NCBI GenBank assembly: GCA_021776275.1
Contig: JAJFGH010000163.1
Location: 1-37,410 of the forward strand
Direction: 5' to 3'
Origin: Alphaproteobacteria bacterium
Lineage (GTDB): Bacteria; Pseudomonadota; Alphaproteobacteria; GCA-2746255
DNA length: 37,410 nucleotides
The notes beneath the pieces were generated by a model. The model did no database searches. It was not told where the DNA came from and saw only the letters and a program-made list of their open reading frames with translations. Of this stretch, positions 27,568 to 36,199 are shown piece by piece; within the stretch, counting starts at the first letter, position 1, and every line of letters starts with the position of its first letter. The translations under genes were made by a program, and so were the position numbers.

Positions 27568-27602
27568 GGGCACACGCCAGCAATGCGGTAAAACTCTTTT
27601 TC

Positions 27603-28115
27603 ATGCGCTTCTCTTGCCGACCCCTTCTTCTTGCCCTTGCGGTGTTTTTGGCCCCAGGCCCAGACATCGTGGATCCGGGCGACGCCCGGGCGGCAACGGG
27701 GTTGCCCCTGCCGCGCTTTGTCAGCCTGCGCGCATCGGAAGTGAACGTCCGCACCGGGCCGGGCGTACGCTATCCCGTCGATTGGGTGTTCCACCGCCAT
27801 GGCCTGCCGGTCGAGATCGTGGCGGAATTCGATACCTGGCGGAAAATCCGGGACGCCGAGGGAACGGAAGGCTGGGTCCATCAAAGCCTGCTGTCCGGCA
27901 AACGCACGGTCCAGATTATCGGCAAGACGCGTTCGTTGCGCCGAAAGCCATCCGGGGACGCAAAACCCGTGGCGACGGCCGAAGCGAACGTCGTCGGCAA
28001 GCTACTGGCCTGTCCGGAAAAGTCGGATTGGTGCCGCCTGCGCCTCGGCGCCTTCGAAGGGTGGATGCGGCGAAACGCCTTTTGGGGCGTCTATCCGGAC
28101 GAAATCATCCAATAA
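27603..28115 (+). CDS. Exported bacterial SH3-domain protein
   Basis: 170 residues. A signal peptide (MRFSCRPLLLALAVFLAPG, cleavage probably after ARA near residue 30) leads to two SH3-like repeats. The first is LRASEVNVRTGPGVRYPVDWVFHRHGLPVEIVAEFDTWRKIRD...GWVHQSLLSG; the second, from KTRSLRRKPSG to CRLRLGAFEGWMRRNAFWGVYPDE, is more diverged and holds two Cys that could form a disulfide. Such paired SH3_4 proteins are conserved in alphaproteobacteria next to hydroxyacid dehydrogenase genes; they probably bind peptidoglycan or envelope proteins, but no function is established. A dedicated promoter precedes it. The 3' end overlaps the convergent DUF3501 gene by 11 bases. Confidence 0.88.
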   Translation: MRFSCRPLLLALAVFLAPGPDIVDPGDARAATGLPLPRFVSLRASEVNVRTGPGVRYPVDWVFHRHGLPVEIVAEFDTWRKIRDAEGTEGWVHQSLLSGKRTVQIIGKTRSLRRKPSGDAKPVATAEANVVGKLLACPEKSDWCRLRLGAFEGWMRRNAFWGVYPDEIIQ

Positions 28116-28713
28116 CGCCGGCTTCGTCGAAATCCTCTGCCAGCGCGGCCCGGACATGCGCGGGAATTTCCGCCATATGGGCATAGCCCTTGTGGCGAAT
28201 GCCGAGAATCACTTCCGTCTCGGGATCGCGGAAAGCGCGAACGGCCTCTTTCGGAAAAGCAAAGCGCAGGAAGTGCACGGAAGAAGCCTTGCCGCCTTGG
28301 GTCGAGCGTTCCACGTCCGATTCCGGCACGGCGGGAATTTGCGTTTCGCCCACATGCAAAACAACCGTCTCTTCAATGCCGCCGATGGTTCTTAGAAACG
28401 CGTCCCGGCGGTCCGCGTTTTCGACCTCGAACATCAAGGTGGCAACCAGCTCGCTGCCCTTTGGAATCAACGGGTTATAGGTCTCCAATTCGCCCGCGAT
28501 CTGGGCCTCGCCCCCCTTTTCGATGTAGAGCATCTCGTGCACCTGCCACCACATCGTGTCGTAGCTTTCAAAATAAAACATCGCGTAGGGGCCGACGGCC
28601 GTGCGCCGGTCTTTTTTGATGTCCGAAATTTCCGTGCGCCGGTCTTTGCGAATTTTCGCATATTCCGCCATCGGCAAAATATCTTCCCGGGTAAGCGCGC
28701 GCTTTTTCGTCAT
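28105..28713 (-). CDS. DUF3501 family protein
   Basis: 202 residues, uncharacterised family. The N-terminus [26 protein letters not shown], the segment ALGPYAMFYFESYDTMWWQVHEMLYIEKGG (here VGPYAMF...), NPLIPKGSELVATLMFEVEN, and the C-terminal VILGIRHKGYAHMAEIPAHVRAAL are its conserved blocks. It has no Cys and no obvious catalytic motif. It overlaps the Fe-S protein gene by four bases (ATGA), so the two are translationally coupled; the same rubrerythrin / Fe-S protein / DUF3501 order occurs widely in proteobacteria. A role as partner or assembly factor of the Fe-S protein is inferred only from that context. Confidence 0.85.
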   Translation of the reverse strand: MTKKRALTREDILPMAEYAKIRKDRRTEISDIKKDRRTAVGPYAMFYFESYDTMWWQVHEMLYIEKGGEAQIAGELETYNPLIPKGSELVATLMFEVENADRRDAFLRTIGGIEETVVLHVGETQIPAVPESDVERSTQGGKASSVHFLRFAFPKEAVRAFRDPETEVILGIRHKGYAHMAEIPAHVRAALAEDFDEAGVIG

Positions 28714-30056
28714 GTCAGAGAAATCCCATAGGCATGGGCAAAAAGTTCGATCGGATGATACGATTCTTTTGGCGCCGCGCCGGCATCCAGCCGTTCGACC
28801 CCTTGCACGATATGCGCCCCCGCAAGCGGGCATTCCGATGCCAGATAGGTTTTCTTCGCCTCGGCCGCCTGGCGGGCGACGGGTTTTCCAACCTTTAGGG
28901 CGGTCTCGAAATTCGCCTTCATCACCCCCCACGAGCCGCCATGGCCCGAGCAACGCTCGATCACCTTCACGTCCGCCTTCGGCAGCAAGCGAAGCATTTC
29001 CGCCGCTTTCTGGCCCATGTTCTGGGCCCGGGCGTGGCAGGCCAAATGCAGCGCGACGCCCCCTTCCAGGGGCTGCAGCCCTTCCGCCAGGCCCTCTTTC
29101 GTCGCCAGATCGACGACATATTCCGTGATGTCGAAGGTGGCTTTCGCAAGCTTTGTCACCGCTTCCGCTTCGGGAAGCAGCAACGGCCATTCGGCTTTCA
29201 ACATCAACGCGCAGGAAGGCACGAGCGCGATCACCGCATAGCCTTTGTCGATCCAGGGCGCCATCTCGCCCGCTACTTTCTGGGCGCGCGCCGCCACCGC
29301 TTCCAGATCGCCATGCTCAAGCTTTGGCATGCCGCAGCATGCGGGGTAGACGATTTCCGTCTCGACGCCGTTCTTGGCCAGAACGGCGCGGGCCGCAAGG
29401 CCGATTTGCGGGTTGTTGTAATTTGCGAAGCAGGTCGCATAAAGAACGGCCTTGCGCCCGAAGGCCGGCGCGTCGCGGTTTACGGTAGCCGGTTCGTCCG
29501 CCGCGCGGGCGGTAAAGCTTTTGCCCTGAAATTTCGGCAGCGCCGCGTCGCGGTGAACGCCGGCAACGCCTTCAACCACGCGCCGTGTCCATTTGTTTTC
29601 CGTGTCACTTGCCCAATTGACCAGCGGCGCAACGGGCGCGGCAAGCTTGCCGTTTCGGTCCGTCTCCGCCAGCTGGCGCGAAGCAAGCGGGATTTTTTTC
29701 TCCTTCCGCTCCATCGCCCGGTAGCGCAGCATCAGATGGGGGAAGTCGAGATCAAATTCGTGGGGCGGCACGTAGGGACATTTCGTCATGAAGCACATGT
29801 CGCAAAGCGTGCACGCGTCCACGACCGGCTTAAACGCTTCGTTCGGAACGTCCTCCAATTCGCCGGACGGCGTCGCGTCGATGAGATCGAAAAGTTTGGG
29901 AAAGCTGTCGCAAAGATTGAAACAACGCCGGCAGCCATGGCAAATATCAAAGACGCGGCGGCATTCCGCCTCGATCTCCTGCCGGTCCGTATAGCTGGCC
30001 TCGGTCCACGGAATGGGGTGACGCGTCGGTGCGCCGGAATGCCCGTCTGCTGCCAT
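28710..30056 (-). CDS. Heterodisulfide-reductase-like Fe-S protein (4Fe-4S plus CCG domains)
   Basis: 448 residues, cytoplasmic. Two N-terminal ferredoxin motifs are [11 protein letters not shown] (near residue 39) and [14 protein letters not shown] (near 82), each able to hold a 4Fe-4S cluster. Two C-terminal CCG-type domains follow: [14 protein letters not shown]...YPACCGMP and [12 protein letters not shown]...[12 protein letters not shown], the second with CSG in place of CCG. This is the GlpC/HdrB/HdrD architecture, used to pass electrons to disulfides or quinone. The substrate here is unknown. The ATG at 30056 has GGAGG 7 bases upstream. It lies after rubrerythrin, separated by a terminator hairpin, and is coupled to DUF3501. 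Confidence 0.88.
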   Translation of the reverse strand: MAADGHSGAPTRHPIPWTEASYTDRQEIEAECRRVFDICHGCRRCFNLCDSFPKLFDLIDATPSGELEDVPNEAFKPVVDACTLCDMCFMTKCPYVPPHEFDLDFPHLMLRYRAMERKEKKIPLASRQLAETDRNGKLAAPVAPLVNWASDTENKWTRRVVEGVAGVHRDAALPKFQGKSFTARAADEPATVNRDAPAFGRKAVLYATCFANYNNPQIGLAARAVLAKNGVETEIVYPACCGMPKLEHGDLEAVAARAQKVAGEMAPWIDKGYAVIALVPSCALMLKAEWPLLLPEAEAVTKLAKATFDITEYVVDLATKEGLAEGLQPLEGGVALHLACHARAQNMGQKAAEMLRLLPKADVKVIERCSGHGGSWGVMKANFETALKVGKPVARQAAEAKKTYLASECPLAGAHIVQGVERLDAGAAPKESYHPIELFAHAYGISLT

Positions 30057-30082
30057 GTCCTTACCTCCGGTTGCCGGCGGTC

Positions 30083-30118
30083 AAAAAAGAAGGGGATGCC
30101 AAATGAAGCATCCCCTTC
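30083..30118 (-). terminator. Strong intrinsic terminator/attenuator between rubrerythrin and the Fe-S gene
   Basis: GAAGGGGATGC (30089-30099) and GCATCCCCTTC (30108-30118) form a perfect 11-bp stem with an 8-base loop, followed on the minus strand by T6. It lies 25 bases past the rubrerythrin stop and 27 bases before the Fe-S gene start, so readthrough would set the rubrerythrin : Fe-S ratio. Confidence 0.85.
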
Positions 30119-30142
30119 GCATTCACGCTTATGGCCGGGGGG

Positions 30143-30565
30143 CTATTGGCCAAGCGTGTCGAGAGATTTTTGGAAGCGTCCCGCGTGGGACTTTTCGGCC
30201 TTCGCCAAGGTTTCAAACCAATCGGCGATTTCGTCGAAGCCCTCTTCGCGGGCGGATTTTGCCATGCCCGGATACATGTCCGTGTATTCATGGGTTTCGC
30301 CGGCAATCGCCGCCTTCAAATTGTTGTCCGTCGCGCCGATCGGCTCGCCGGTTGCCGGATCGCCGACCTCTTCCAGAAATTCGAGGTGGCCATGAGCGTG
30401 GCCCGTTTCGCCTTCGGCGGTCGAGCGAAAAACGGCGGCGACGTCGTTGAAGCCTTCCACGTCCGCCTTCTGGGCAAAATAAAGATAGCGCCGGTTCGCC
30501 TGGGATTCGCCGGCGAAGGCCGCTTTCAAATTTTCTTCGGTTTTCGTTCCTTTGAGCGACGGCAT
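30143..30565 (-). CDS. Rubrerythrin (ferritin-like, without rubredoxin domain)
   Basis: 140 residues: a four-helix ferritin-like diiron domain only. Iron ligands are visible in [39 protein letters not shown] and [11 protein letters not shown] (two ExxH-type and Glu ligands). Classical rubrerythrins carry a C-terminal rubredoxin with two CxxC pairs; this one has no Cys, so electrons must come from a separate donor. It reduces peroxide or handles iron. ATG 30565 is preferred over the in-frame ATG four codons upstream because TATGGAGGAAAAC there is the ribosome-binding site (GGAGG). A possible Irr site lies 121 bases upstream; a terminator follows. Confidence 0.93.
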   Translation of the reverse strand: MPSLKGTKTEENLKAAFAGESQANRRYLYFAQKADVEGFNDVAAVFRSTAEGETGHAHGHLEFLEEVGDPATGEPIGATDNNLKAAIAGETHEYTDMYPGMAKSAREEGFDEIADWFETLAKAEKSHAGRFQKSLDTLGQ

Positions 30566-30579
30566 GTTTTCCTCCATAG

Positions 30580-30606
30580 CCTGTTGTCTTGATGAACCTG
30601 TTGTCT
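30580..30606. repeat. 10-base direct repeat in the rubrerythrin leader
   Basis: CCTGTTGTCT at 30580-30589 is repeated at 30597-30606, a 17-base period, between the start codon and a GC-rich hairpin (GGGGCC at 30620-30625 pairing with GGCCCC at 30633-30638). All lie in the presumed 5' leader of rubrerythrin mRNA. Function unknown. Confidence 0.6.
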
Positions 30607-30686
30607 GGATAGCGTTGCCGGGGCCCTGGCCAGGCCCCGCGAAGATTTCCCGGGTCGAAGGCCTTAAAAGACCGCCACCCCATAAA

Positions 30687-30701
30687 TTAGAATGGTTCTA
30701 A
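30687..30701. promoter_or_regulatory. ICE-box-like palindrome (candidate Irr operator)
   Basis: TTAGAATGGTTCTAA, a perfect palindrome of two 6-base arms around TGG, matches the iron control element TTTAGAA-N3-TTCTAAA bound by Irr in rhizobia, apart from the outermost base on each side. It lies upstream of rubrerythrin (minus strand) and 52 bases past the irr stop. Binding is inferred, not shown. Confidence 0.65.
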
Positions 30702-30752
30702 CATATGCCCGGATAACCTGATACGCAATGCTTATTTTTGAAGTTTGGGAAA

Positions 30753-31175
30753 TCAGCCGTCCGAATCGGCGACGTGCAATATCACGTCCACCCGCTTCAA
30801 AAGCTTGCCGGCCGGCGGTTCGGGCAAGCGGCTGAGAACCAGCTGGTCGGCCGGAACGTCGCGAAGCTCGCCGCTGGCTTCGTAAAAGAAATGATGGTGG
30901 TCACTGATATTCGTATCGAAATAGGCGCGGCCCGATTCGACCACGACCTCGCGAAGCAGGCCGACCTCGGTAAACTGATGAAGGGTATTGTAGACCGTCG
31001 CCAGGGAAACCCGGATGCCGGCGGTCAAGGCCTCGCCATGCAATTGCTCCGCCCGCACATGGCGGTCCGAACCATCAAACAACAGCTTCGCCAGCGCCAG
31101 GCGCTGGCGGGTCGGGCGCAGGCCCGATTCCCTCAAGAGGTCGTAGGCGTTTGCATAGGGACGATCGGGCACCAT
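30753..31175 (-). CDS. irr: Irr-type Fur-family iron/haem response regulator
   Basis: 140 residues with the Fur winged-helix: GLRPTRQRLALAKLLFDGSDRHVRAEQLHGEAL, then VSLATVYNTLHQFTEVGLLREV. The regulatory metal/haem segment YFDTNISDHHHFF contains the triple His typical of Irr. No Cys pairs of a Fur/Zur structural zinc site are present. In rhizobia Irr binds ICE boxes when haem and iron are low and is inactivated by haem. It lies just upstream of rubrerythrin on the same strand, with an ICE-like palindrome in the gap. Its own promoter region contains another palindrome (see below). Confidence 0.92.
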   Translation of the reverse strand: MVPDRPYANAYDLLRESGLRPTRQRLALAKLLFDGSDRHVRAEQLHGEALTAGIRVSLATVYNTLHQFTEVGLLREVVVESGRAYFDTNISDHHHFFYEASGELRDVPADQLVLSRLPEPPAGKLLKRVDVILHVADSDG

Positions 31176-31202
31176 GGCATCCTCGCGTTAATTTCCCTAA
31201 AA

Positions 31203-31229
31203 ATAATAGGGGTACCCCTTAAAAGTCAA
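31203..31229 (-). promoter_or_regulatory. irr promoter with an embedded palindrome
   Basis: On the minus strand TTGACT and TATTAT stand 15 bases apart (a short spacer), and the 12-base palindrome AGGGGTACCCCT (31208-31219) fills most of the spacer. A site there would block polymerase. It does not resemble the ICE box. Confidence 0.45.
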
Positions 31230-31272
31230 GGGATAGCATCGGCTTTATTCGCTTTTTTGGAAGTATCCTAAA

Positions 31273-32670
31273 TTAATCGCCGGTGAGCAACCGCTCAAAC
31301 AGCTCGCGCACCGTCGGAACGTAGCCATTGGCGTAGAAAGGGTCCGATTTGAAGCGAAAGGCGTTGTGCCCGGCGAACATCAGCTCGTTGTTCAAATCGC
31401 CCCCATGGGCGATGGCTTGCAACGTTTTCTGGATGCAATAGGAGCGCGGGTCCGGCTTCTTCCCGGTCGTGCCCGTTCCTTCCTGGGACCAATTGCTGAA
31501 CTGGCAGGCTGAAAGGCACCCCATGCAGCCGGTCTGGTCCGCGCGAATCTGTTTTGCGTTCTCCGGGGTGACGAATACGAGAGTCGAATCCGGCGTGCGC
31601 AGTGCCTCCGTGTACCCCGCCTGCACCCAGCCATCCGCCCGGGTCTTGTCGGGGGCCGTCAGAAAGACGCCCTTCTTGCGCGCGCCGATGCTGAAAGCAA
31701 CCTGGTGCTCGCCTACCGGCTCGACCGTATAGGCAATTTGGCGCTCGCTCCGCCCTTGAAGATCGCGAAGAAACGCATTGCCCACGCAGGAAGAATAAAA
31801 GCCCGTCGGGCTGAACCGGTTTAGCTCAACGTCGCCCTCGCTCAATTGCAGCAGGCGGCGTTTCCATTTTTCCGGGATCGGGCTTTCCTTCGTCAGCAAG
31901 GGCCGTGTACCGAATTGAAAACAGATCGGGCCCAATTCCGGGTTGTCGATCCAGTCTTCCCACTCGCGCAAACACCAAACCCCGCCGGCCATCACGATCG
32001 GCGTATCGCCGAGGCCGAATTCGCGCATTTGTTCGCGCATGGCGCGCACGCGCGGATAGGGGTCTTCCGGCATTTCCGGGTTCTCGCTGTTGCTGAGGCC
32101 GTTGTGCCCGCCGGCGCGCCAGGGGTCTTCGTAAACGACGGCGCCCAGAAGATCCGAGAATTTGTGATAGGCCCGTTTCCACAGCGCCCGAAAAGCGCGG
32201 GCCGACGAAACGATCGGGTAATAATAGATGCTGTAGCGCGCGCTGATCTCGGCCAGGCGATATGGCATCCCCGCGCCGCAGGTGACCCCGTGAACGAGCC
32301 CTTTCGCGCCCTCGAGAATGCCGCGAAGCACGATTTCCGCGCCGCCCATCTCCCACAGCACGTTGACGTGCAGCCGGCCCTGGCCGTTCGACATCTCATG
32401 GGCGATCCGCGCCTGCTCGATGCCGCCACGAATGGATTGTTCGATCAGTTCCTGATGGCGTTCGCGGCGATTGTGACCTTGATAGACATAAGGAATGGGA
32501 TGGCCGTCGGCATCGTAACTATCCGCGTTCACACCGGAGAACGTGCCGATGCCGCCCATCGCCGCCCAGGCGCCCGAACTTTCGCCATTGGAGATGGCAA
32601 CCCCTTTGCCGCCCTCGACAAGAGGAAGCGTCTCTCTTCCGGAAAGAAGAAGGGGGTTCAAGGCCTTCAC
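31273..32670 (-). CDS. Nitronate monooxygenase / 2-nitropropane dioxygenase family protein with C-terminal Cys cluster
   Basis: 465 residues, longer than the 320-380 of classical enzymes. The TIM-barrel FMN-binding segments are recognisable: NGESSGAWAAMGGIGTFSG, VLWEMGGAEIVL, VTCGAGMPY, IVMAGGVW and the phosphate-site ICFQFGTRPLL. The C-terminal third holds TGCMGCLSACQFSNW (Cx2Cx3C) and a further Cys in SYCIQKTL, suggesting a metal or Fe-S site absent from standard nitronate monooxygenases. The start is GTG at 32670, with AAGGAGG 7 bases upstream. The reaction cannot be assigned beyond a flavin-dependent oxidation. It lies between pnp and irr on the same strand. Confidence 0.85.
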   Translation of the reverse strand: MKALNPLLLSGRETLPLVEGGKGVAISNGESSGAWAAMGGIGTFSGVNADSYDADGHPIPYVYQGHNRRERHQELIEQSIRGGIEQARIAHEMSNGQGRLHVNVLWEMGGAEIVLRGILEGAKGLVHGVTCGAGMPYRLAEISARYSIYYYPIVSSARAFRALWKRAYHKFSDLLGAVVYEDPWRAGGHNGLSNSENPEMPEDPYPRVRAMREQMREFGLGDTPIVMAGGVWCLREWEDWIDNPELGPICFQFGTRPLLTKESPIPEKWKRRLLQLSEGDVELNRFSPTGFYSSCVGNAFLRDLQGRSERQIAYTVEPVGEHQVAFSIGARKKGVFLTAPDKTRADGWVQAGYTEALRTPDSTLVFVTPENAKQIRADQTGCMGCLSACQFSNWSQEGTGTTGKKPDPRSYCIQKTLQAIAHGGDLNNELMFAGHNAFRFKSDPFYANGYVPTVRELFERLLTGD

Positions 32671-32736
32671 GCAGCGTCCTCCTTGCCTTTCATGCCGTTC
32701 CCAGCATTGCTTGCAACCGGAAAGCCGTCCTCCGGC

Positions 32737-34860
32737 CTAACCGGCCTTCGCTTCCGCTTTTTGAAGATCCTCGCCCGTCTCTTGGTTGACGGCGCGGAGG
32801 CTCAACTTCACCTTCCCGCGGTCGTCCACGGCAAGCACCTTCACCTTCACCACGTCGCCTTCCTTGACGACGTCCGTCACCTGGGCCACGCGCCCCTGTG
32901 CCAATTCGCTGATATGCACCAGGCCGTCGCGGGCGCCGAGGAAATTCACGAATGCGCCAAAATCGACGACTTTCACGACCTTACCGGAATAGATATGGCC
33001 GATTTCCGGTTCCGCAACGATATCCTTGATCCAGTTGATGGCCGCTTCGGAAGATTCGTTGTCCACCGAGGAAACCTTGATCGTCCCGTCATCGTCGATA
33101 TCAACCTTCGCGCCGGTCGTTTCGCAAATTTCGCGAATGACCTTGCCGCCGGTGCCAATCACTTCCCGAATTTTGTCCTTCGGTATGGACAGCGTCGTGA
33201 TGCGTGGCGCGTGGCTGCTGACGCCCTCGCGGGCATGGTCCAGCGCTTTCGTCATTTCACCAAGAATGTGCAGCCGCCCCCCATTCGCCTGGGCGAGGGC
33301 CGTTTTCATGATCTCTTCCGTGATGCCGGTAATCTTGATGTCCATCTGCAGCGCCGTGACACCCTTGTCGGTGCCGGCCACCTTGAAGTCCATGTCACCA
33401 AGATGGTCCTCGTCGCCGAGAATGTCGGAAAGCACGGCAAATTTATCGCCTTCCTTGATCAGCCCCATGGCAATGCCGGCAATCGGCCGCGGCAGCGGCA
33501 CGCCGGCATCCATCAACGCAAGGGACGATCCGCAAACGGTGGCCATCGAAGACGACCCGTTGGACTCGGTAATTTCGGAAACGACGCGGATCGTATAGGG
33601 GAAATCTTCCTTCGGCGGCATCAGGGCGCGCAGCGAACGCCAGGCCAGCTTGCCAAGGCCAACTTCCCGGCGCCCGGTGAAACCGACGCGGCCCGTTTCC
33701 CCAACGGAGAAGGGCGGAAAATTGTAATGCAGCAGAAAATGCTCGCGATATTCCCCGTCCAGGGCATCGATGAACTGTTCGTCCTGACCGGTGCCAAGGG
33801 TGGCCACCACAAGGGCCTGGGTCTCGCCGCGGGTGAAAAGCGCGCTCCCATGGGAACGCGGCAGGATGCCGACTTCCGCCTGAATGGGACGAACCGTTTC
33901 GGTGTCGCGCCCGTCGATGCGAATGCCGGTTTCGAGAATCGCATTGCGAACGATCCCCTTCTCCACTTTCTTGGTGGCGTTGCCGACGGCGTTCTCGCCG
34001 ATTTCTTCCGTCGCCAGGGCGCTCGCAAGCGCCTTGCGAATTTCGCTCAACCGAGTAGAACGGGCCTGTTTTTCGGTAATTTTATAGGCCTCGCGGAAAT
34101 CGGCTTCGCCCTTTTCCCGAACGGCGGCGCCAAGGGTCTCGGCGGTCGCGTCAGGCGGCGCCAATTCCCACGGCGTCTTGCCGCACTCGCTTGCCATTTC
34201 GGCGATTGCCTCGATGACCGGCTGAAATTCCCGATGGCCGAACATCACGGCATCCAGCATCACCTCTTCGGAAAGCTCGCTCGCCTCCGATTCGACCATC
34301 AGCACGCCGTCCTTCGTTCCGGCGACGACCAGGTTCAAATCCGTGTTCGGGATTTCATCGATCTGCGGGTTCAACACCAGCTTGCCATCGATGTAGCCCA
34401 CCCGGGCAGCCGCGACCGGCCCCTGGAAAGGGATGCCGGAAATTGCCAGCGCCGCCGAGGCGCCAACCAGGGCGACTATGTCCGGATCGTTTTCAAAAAC
34501 GTGGCTAAAAACGGTGCAGAGAACCTGCACTTCGTGGCGAAACCCATCCGGAAACAAGGGACGGATCGGCCGGTCGATCAGGCGGGAAACCAGGACTTCC
34601 TTTTCCCCCGGCCGGCCTTCGCGCTTAAAAAAGCCGCCGGGAATTTTTCCCGCGGCATAGGTCTTTTCTATGTAGTTCACCGTAAGGGGAAAGAAATCCA
34701 GCCCTTCCCGCGGCGATTTCTCGCCGACAACGGTACACAGTACGGAGGTTTCGCCATAGCTTGCCAGCACGGCGCCGTCCGCCTGTCTTGCAATCTTTCC
34801 GGTTTCTAAAACGAGCTTCCGGCCGCCCCAATTAACTTCCTTACGAGTCACGTTAAACAT
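32737..34860 (-). CDS. pnp: Polyribonucleotide nucleotidyltransferase (PNPase)
   Basis: 707 residues, normal length. Two RNase PH-like cores (the first from [21 protein letters not shown], the second around [13 protein letters not shown], with [15 protein letters not shown] and [10 protein letters not shown]) flank a helical domain; a KH domain ([20 protein letters not shown]) and an S1 domain ([20 protein letters not shown]) follow. It degrades RNA 3' to 5' using phosphate and can polymerise NDPs. The catalytic region includes [20 protein letters not shown]. It is the distal gene of infB-rbfA-truB-rpsO-pnp, with a 115-base leader containing a 7-bp hairpin, in keeping with PNPase autocontrol in other bacteria. 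Confidence 0.98.
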   Translation of the reverse strand: MFNVTRKEVNWGGRKLVLETGKIARQADGAVLASYGETSVLCTVVGEKSPREGLDFFPLTVNYIEKTYAAGKIPGGFFKREGRPGEKEVLVSRLIDRPIRPLFPDGFRHEVQVLCTVFSHVFENDPDIVALVGASAALAISGIPFQGPVAAARVGYIDGKLVLNPQIDEIPNTDLNLVVAGTKDGVLMVESEASELSEEVMLDAVMFGHREFQPVIEAIAEMASECGKTPWELAPPDATAETLGAAVREKGEADFREAYKITEKQARSTRLSEIRKALASALATEEIGENAVGNATKKVEKGIVRNAILETGIRIDGRDTETVRPIQAEVGILPRSHGSALFTRGETQALVVATLGTGQDEQFIDALDGEYREHFLLHYNFPPFSVGETGRVGFTGRREVGLGKLAWRSLRALMPPKEDFPYTIRVVSEITESNGSSSMATVCGSSLALMDAGVPLPRPIAGIAMGLIKEGDKFAVLSDILGDEDHLGDMDFKVAGTDKGVTALQMDIKITGITEEIMKTALAQANGGRLHILGEMTKALDHAREGVSSHAPRITTLSIPKDKIREVIGTGGKVIREICETTGAKVDIDDDGTIKVSSVDNESSEAAINWIKDIVAEPEIGHIYSGKVVKVVDFGAFVNFLGARDGLVHISELAQGRVAQVTDVVKEGDVVKVKVLAVDDRGKVKLSLRAVNQETGEDLQKAEAKAG

Positions 34861-34884
34861 TCAGATATTCCTTCCATCCGACAA

Positions 34885-34904
34885 TCGGCCGTTTTTGCGG
34901 CCGA
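34885..34904 (-). promoter_or_regulatory. Hairpin in the pnp leader
   Basis: TCGGCCG (34885-34891) pairs with CGGCCGA (34898-34904) around a six-base loop, 25 bases before the pnp start. In E. coli the pnp leader hairpin is cut by RNase III and is used for autoregulation; equivalence here is an inference. No T run follows, so it is not a terminator. Confidence 0.4.
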
Positions 34905-34975
34905 AGCTCTTTCCTGTTTTTCAAAGGGTGGCCTTACCGGGTGAGCCCTTCCCGAAAAGGCCCGTAACGTTATCG

Positions 34976-35245
34976 CTACTTCCTCAATCCAAGCCGCTTG
35001 ATCACATTCTCATAGCGCCCGCCGTCGATCTTCAGCAGATAGTCGAGAAGCCGACGCCGTTGGCCGACCATCTTCAAAAGGCCGCGGCGCGAATGGGTGT
35101 CTTTGTTGTGATCCTTAAGATGCTCCGTCAGGTTTTTGATCCGTTCGCTTAGGATCGCGACCTGCACTTCAGGCGAACCCGTGTCGCCGTCTTTTTGAGC
35201 ATATTCCTTGATAAGGTCTTGTTTTTTATCCGGTGCAATCGACAT
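34976..35245 (-). CDS. rpsO: 30S ribosomal protein S15
   Basis: 89 residues, exactly the family's length. Conserved blocks [51 protein letters not shown] and [12 protein letters not shown] are all present. S15 is a primary 16S rRNA-binding protein at the central-domain three-way junction and represses its own translation in several bacteria. It lies between truB (13-base gap) and pnp. An apparently longer reading in other frames is not coding. Confidence 0.98.
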   Translation of the reverse strand: MSIAPDKKQDLIKEYAQKDGDTGSPEVQVAILSERIKNLTEHLKDHNKDTHSRRGLLKMVGQRRRLLDYLLKIDGGRYENVIKRLGLRK

Positions 35246-35258
35246 CGTCTCTCTATCC

Positions 35259-36197
35259 CTACAAATTTAACACACGCAACGCGCGAAGCTGGCCTTTGGC
35301 CAAGCGGGCAACGGCAACCGGCCGACCCGCCAACATGGCGCAAACAACCGCGCCCTCCTCCTCGGTGGCCGCACGCGTACGAACCTGCCGGTGATCTTCG
35401 CGCAAGAGCATCTGAACCGCCTGTCCATGCCGAAGCTGGACCGCTTGTTGTTCCGTCAAGGCCAGAGCCGGGATGTCGTCCAGCCCGGTCTCAACGGGAA
35501 GTAGGTGCTCCGTCGCGGGCGCATCATGCCCGAGGGAAGTTAGATAATCCAGTGAAATTGCCTGTTTTTCCGTGAACGGACCGCTGGCCAAACGGCGCAA
35601 TTCCGCGACGCAGCCAAGGGTGCCGAGGGCGGCGCCAAGGTCGCGGGCGAGGCTGCGGATATAGGTGCCCTTGCCGCAAACGGCCTCGAAAACCGCATGG
35701 TCCGCGTCCGGCATGGCCGCCAGCGTCAGGCCATGGATTTGGACCGTCCGCGCCGCAAGGGTCAGGCTTTCCGCCGCCCGCGCCCGGGCATAGGCCCGCT
35801 TGCCCGCCACTTTGATGGCGGAATAGACCGGCGGCACCTGTGCGACGGCGCCCCGAAAGGCCGGCAGCGCCGCCTCGATCTGTGCCCCGGTCGGACGCAC
35901 CGGGCTTTCCGCCGTCACGGCGCCCTCCAGATCGTCCGTGTCCCGGGTCTCGCCCCAACGGACCTGAAAACGGTAAGTTTTTGGGCCTTCCATGGCATAG
36001 CCCACCGTCTTCGTCGCCTCGCCGAGGGCAATGGGCAGCACGCCGGTCGCCAGCGGGTCGAGGGTGCCGCCATGGCCCGCCTTCGCCGCGTCCAGTTGCT
36101 TGCGGACGGCCGCCACCGCCTTGGCCGAGGTCAGGCCCTTCGGCTTGTCGAGCACAAGCCAGCCATGGATCGGCAGCCCTTTGCGTTTACGTGGCAT
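35259..36197 (-). CDS. truB: tRNA pseudouridine(55) synthase
   Basis: 312 residues. Family motifs: [17 protein letters not shown], the catalytic Asp in [58 protein letters not shown] and the C-terminal region [16 protein letters not shown]. It isomerises U55 in the T-loop of tRNAs. The C-terminal PUA-like end is present. The start is ATG 36197, two bases after the rbfA stop, so the two are closely coupled. Confidence 0.97.
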   Translation of the reverse strand: MPRKRKGLPIHGWLVLDKPKGLTSAKAVAAVRKQLDAAKAGHGGTLDPLATGVLPIALGEATKTVGYAMEGPKTYRFQVRWGETRDTDDLEGAVTAESPVRPTGAQIEAALPAFRGAVAQVPPVYSAIKVAGKRAYARARAAESLTLAARTVQIHGLTLAAMPDADHAVFEAVCGKGTYIRSLARDLGAALGTLGCVAELRRLASGPFTEKQAISLDYLTSLGHDAPATEHLLPVETGLDDIPALALTEQQAVQLRHGQAVQMLLREDHRQVRTRAATEEEGAVVCAMLAGRPVAVARLAKGQLRALRVLNL

Positions 36198-36199
36198 CT

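Noticed and set aside
28601-29128. 175-codon plus-strand frame opposite DUF3501 and the Fe-S gene
   Set aside because: Antisense to two real genes, Arg/Pro/Ser-rich, no family resemblance.
31846-34809. 987-codon plus-strand open frame opposite pnp and the nitronate monooxygenase gene
   Set aside because: Mirror of strongly biased codons in pnp; composition is His/Arg/Asp-rich with no domain pattern, and pnp is certain.
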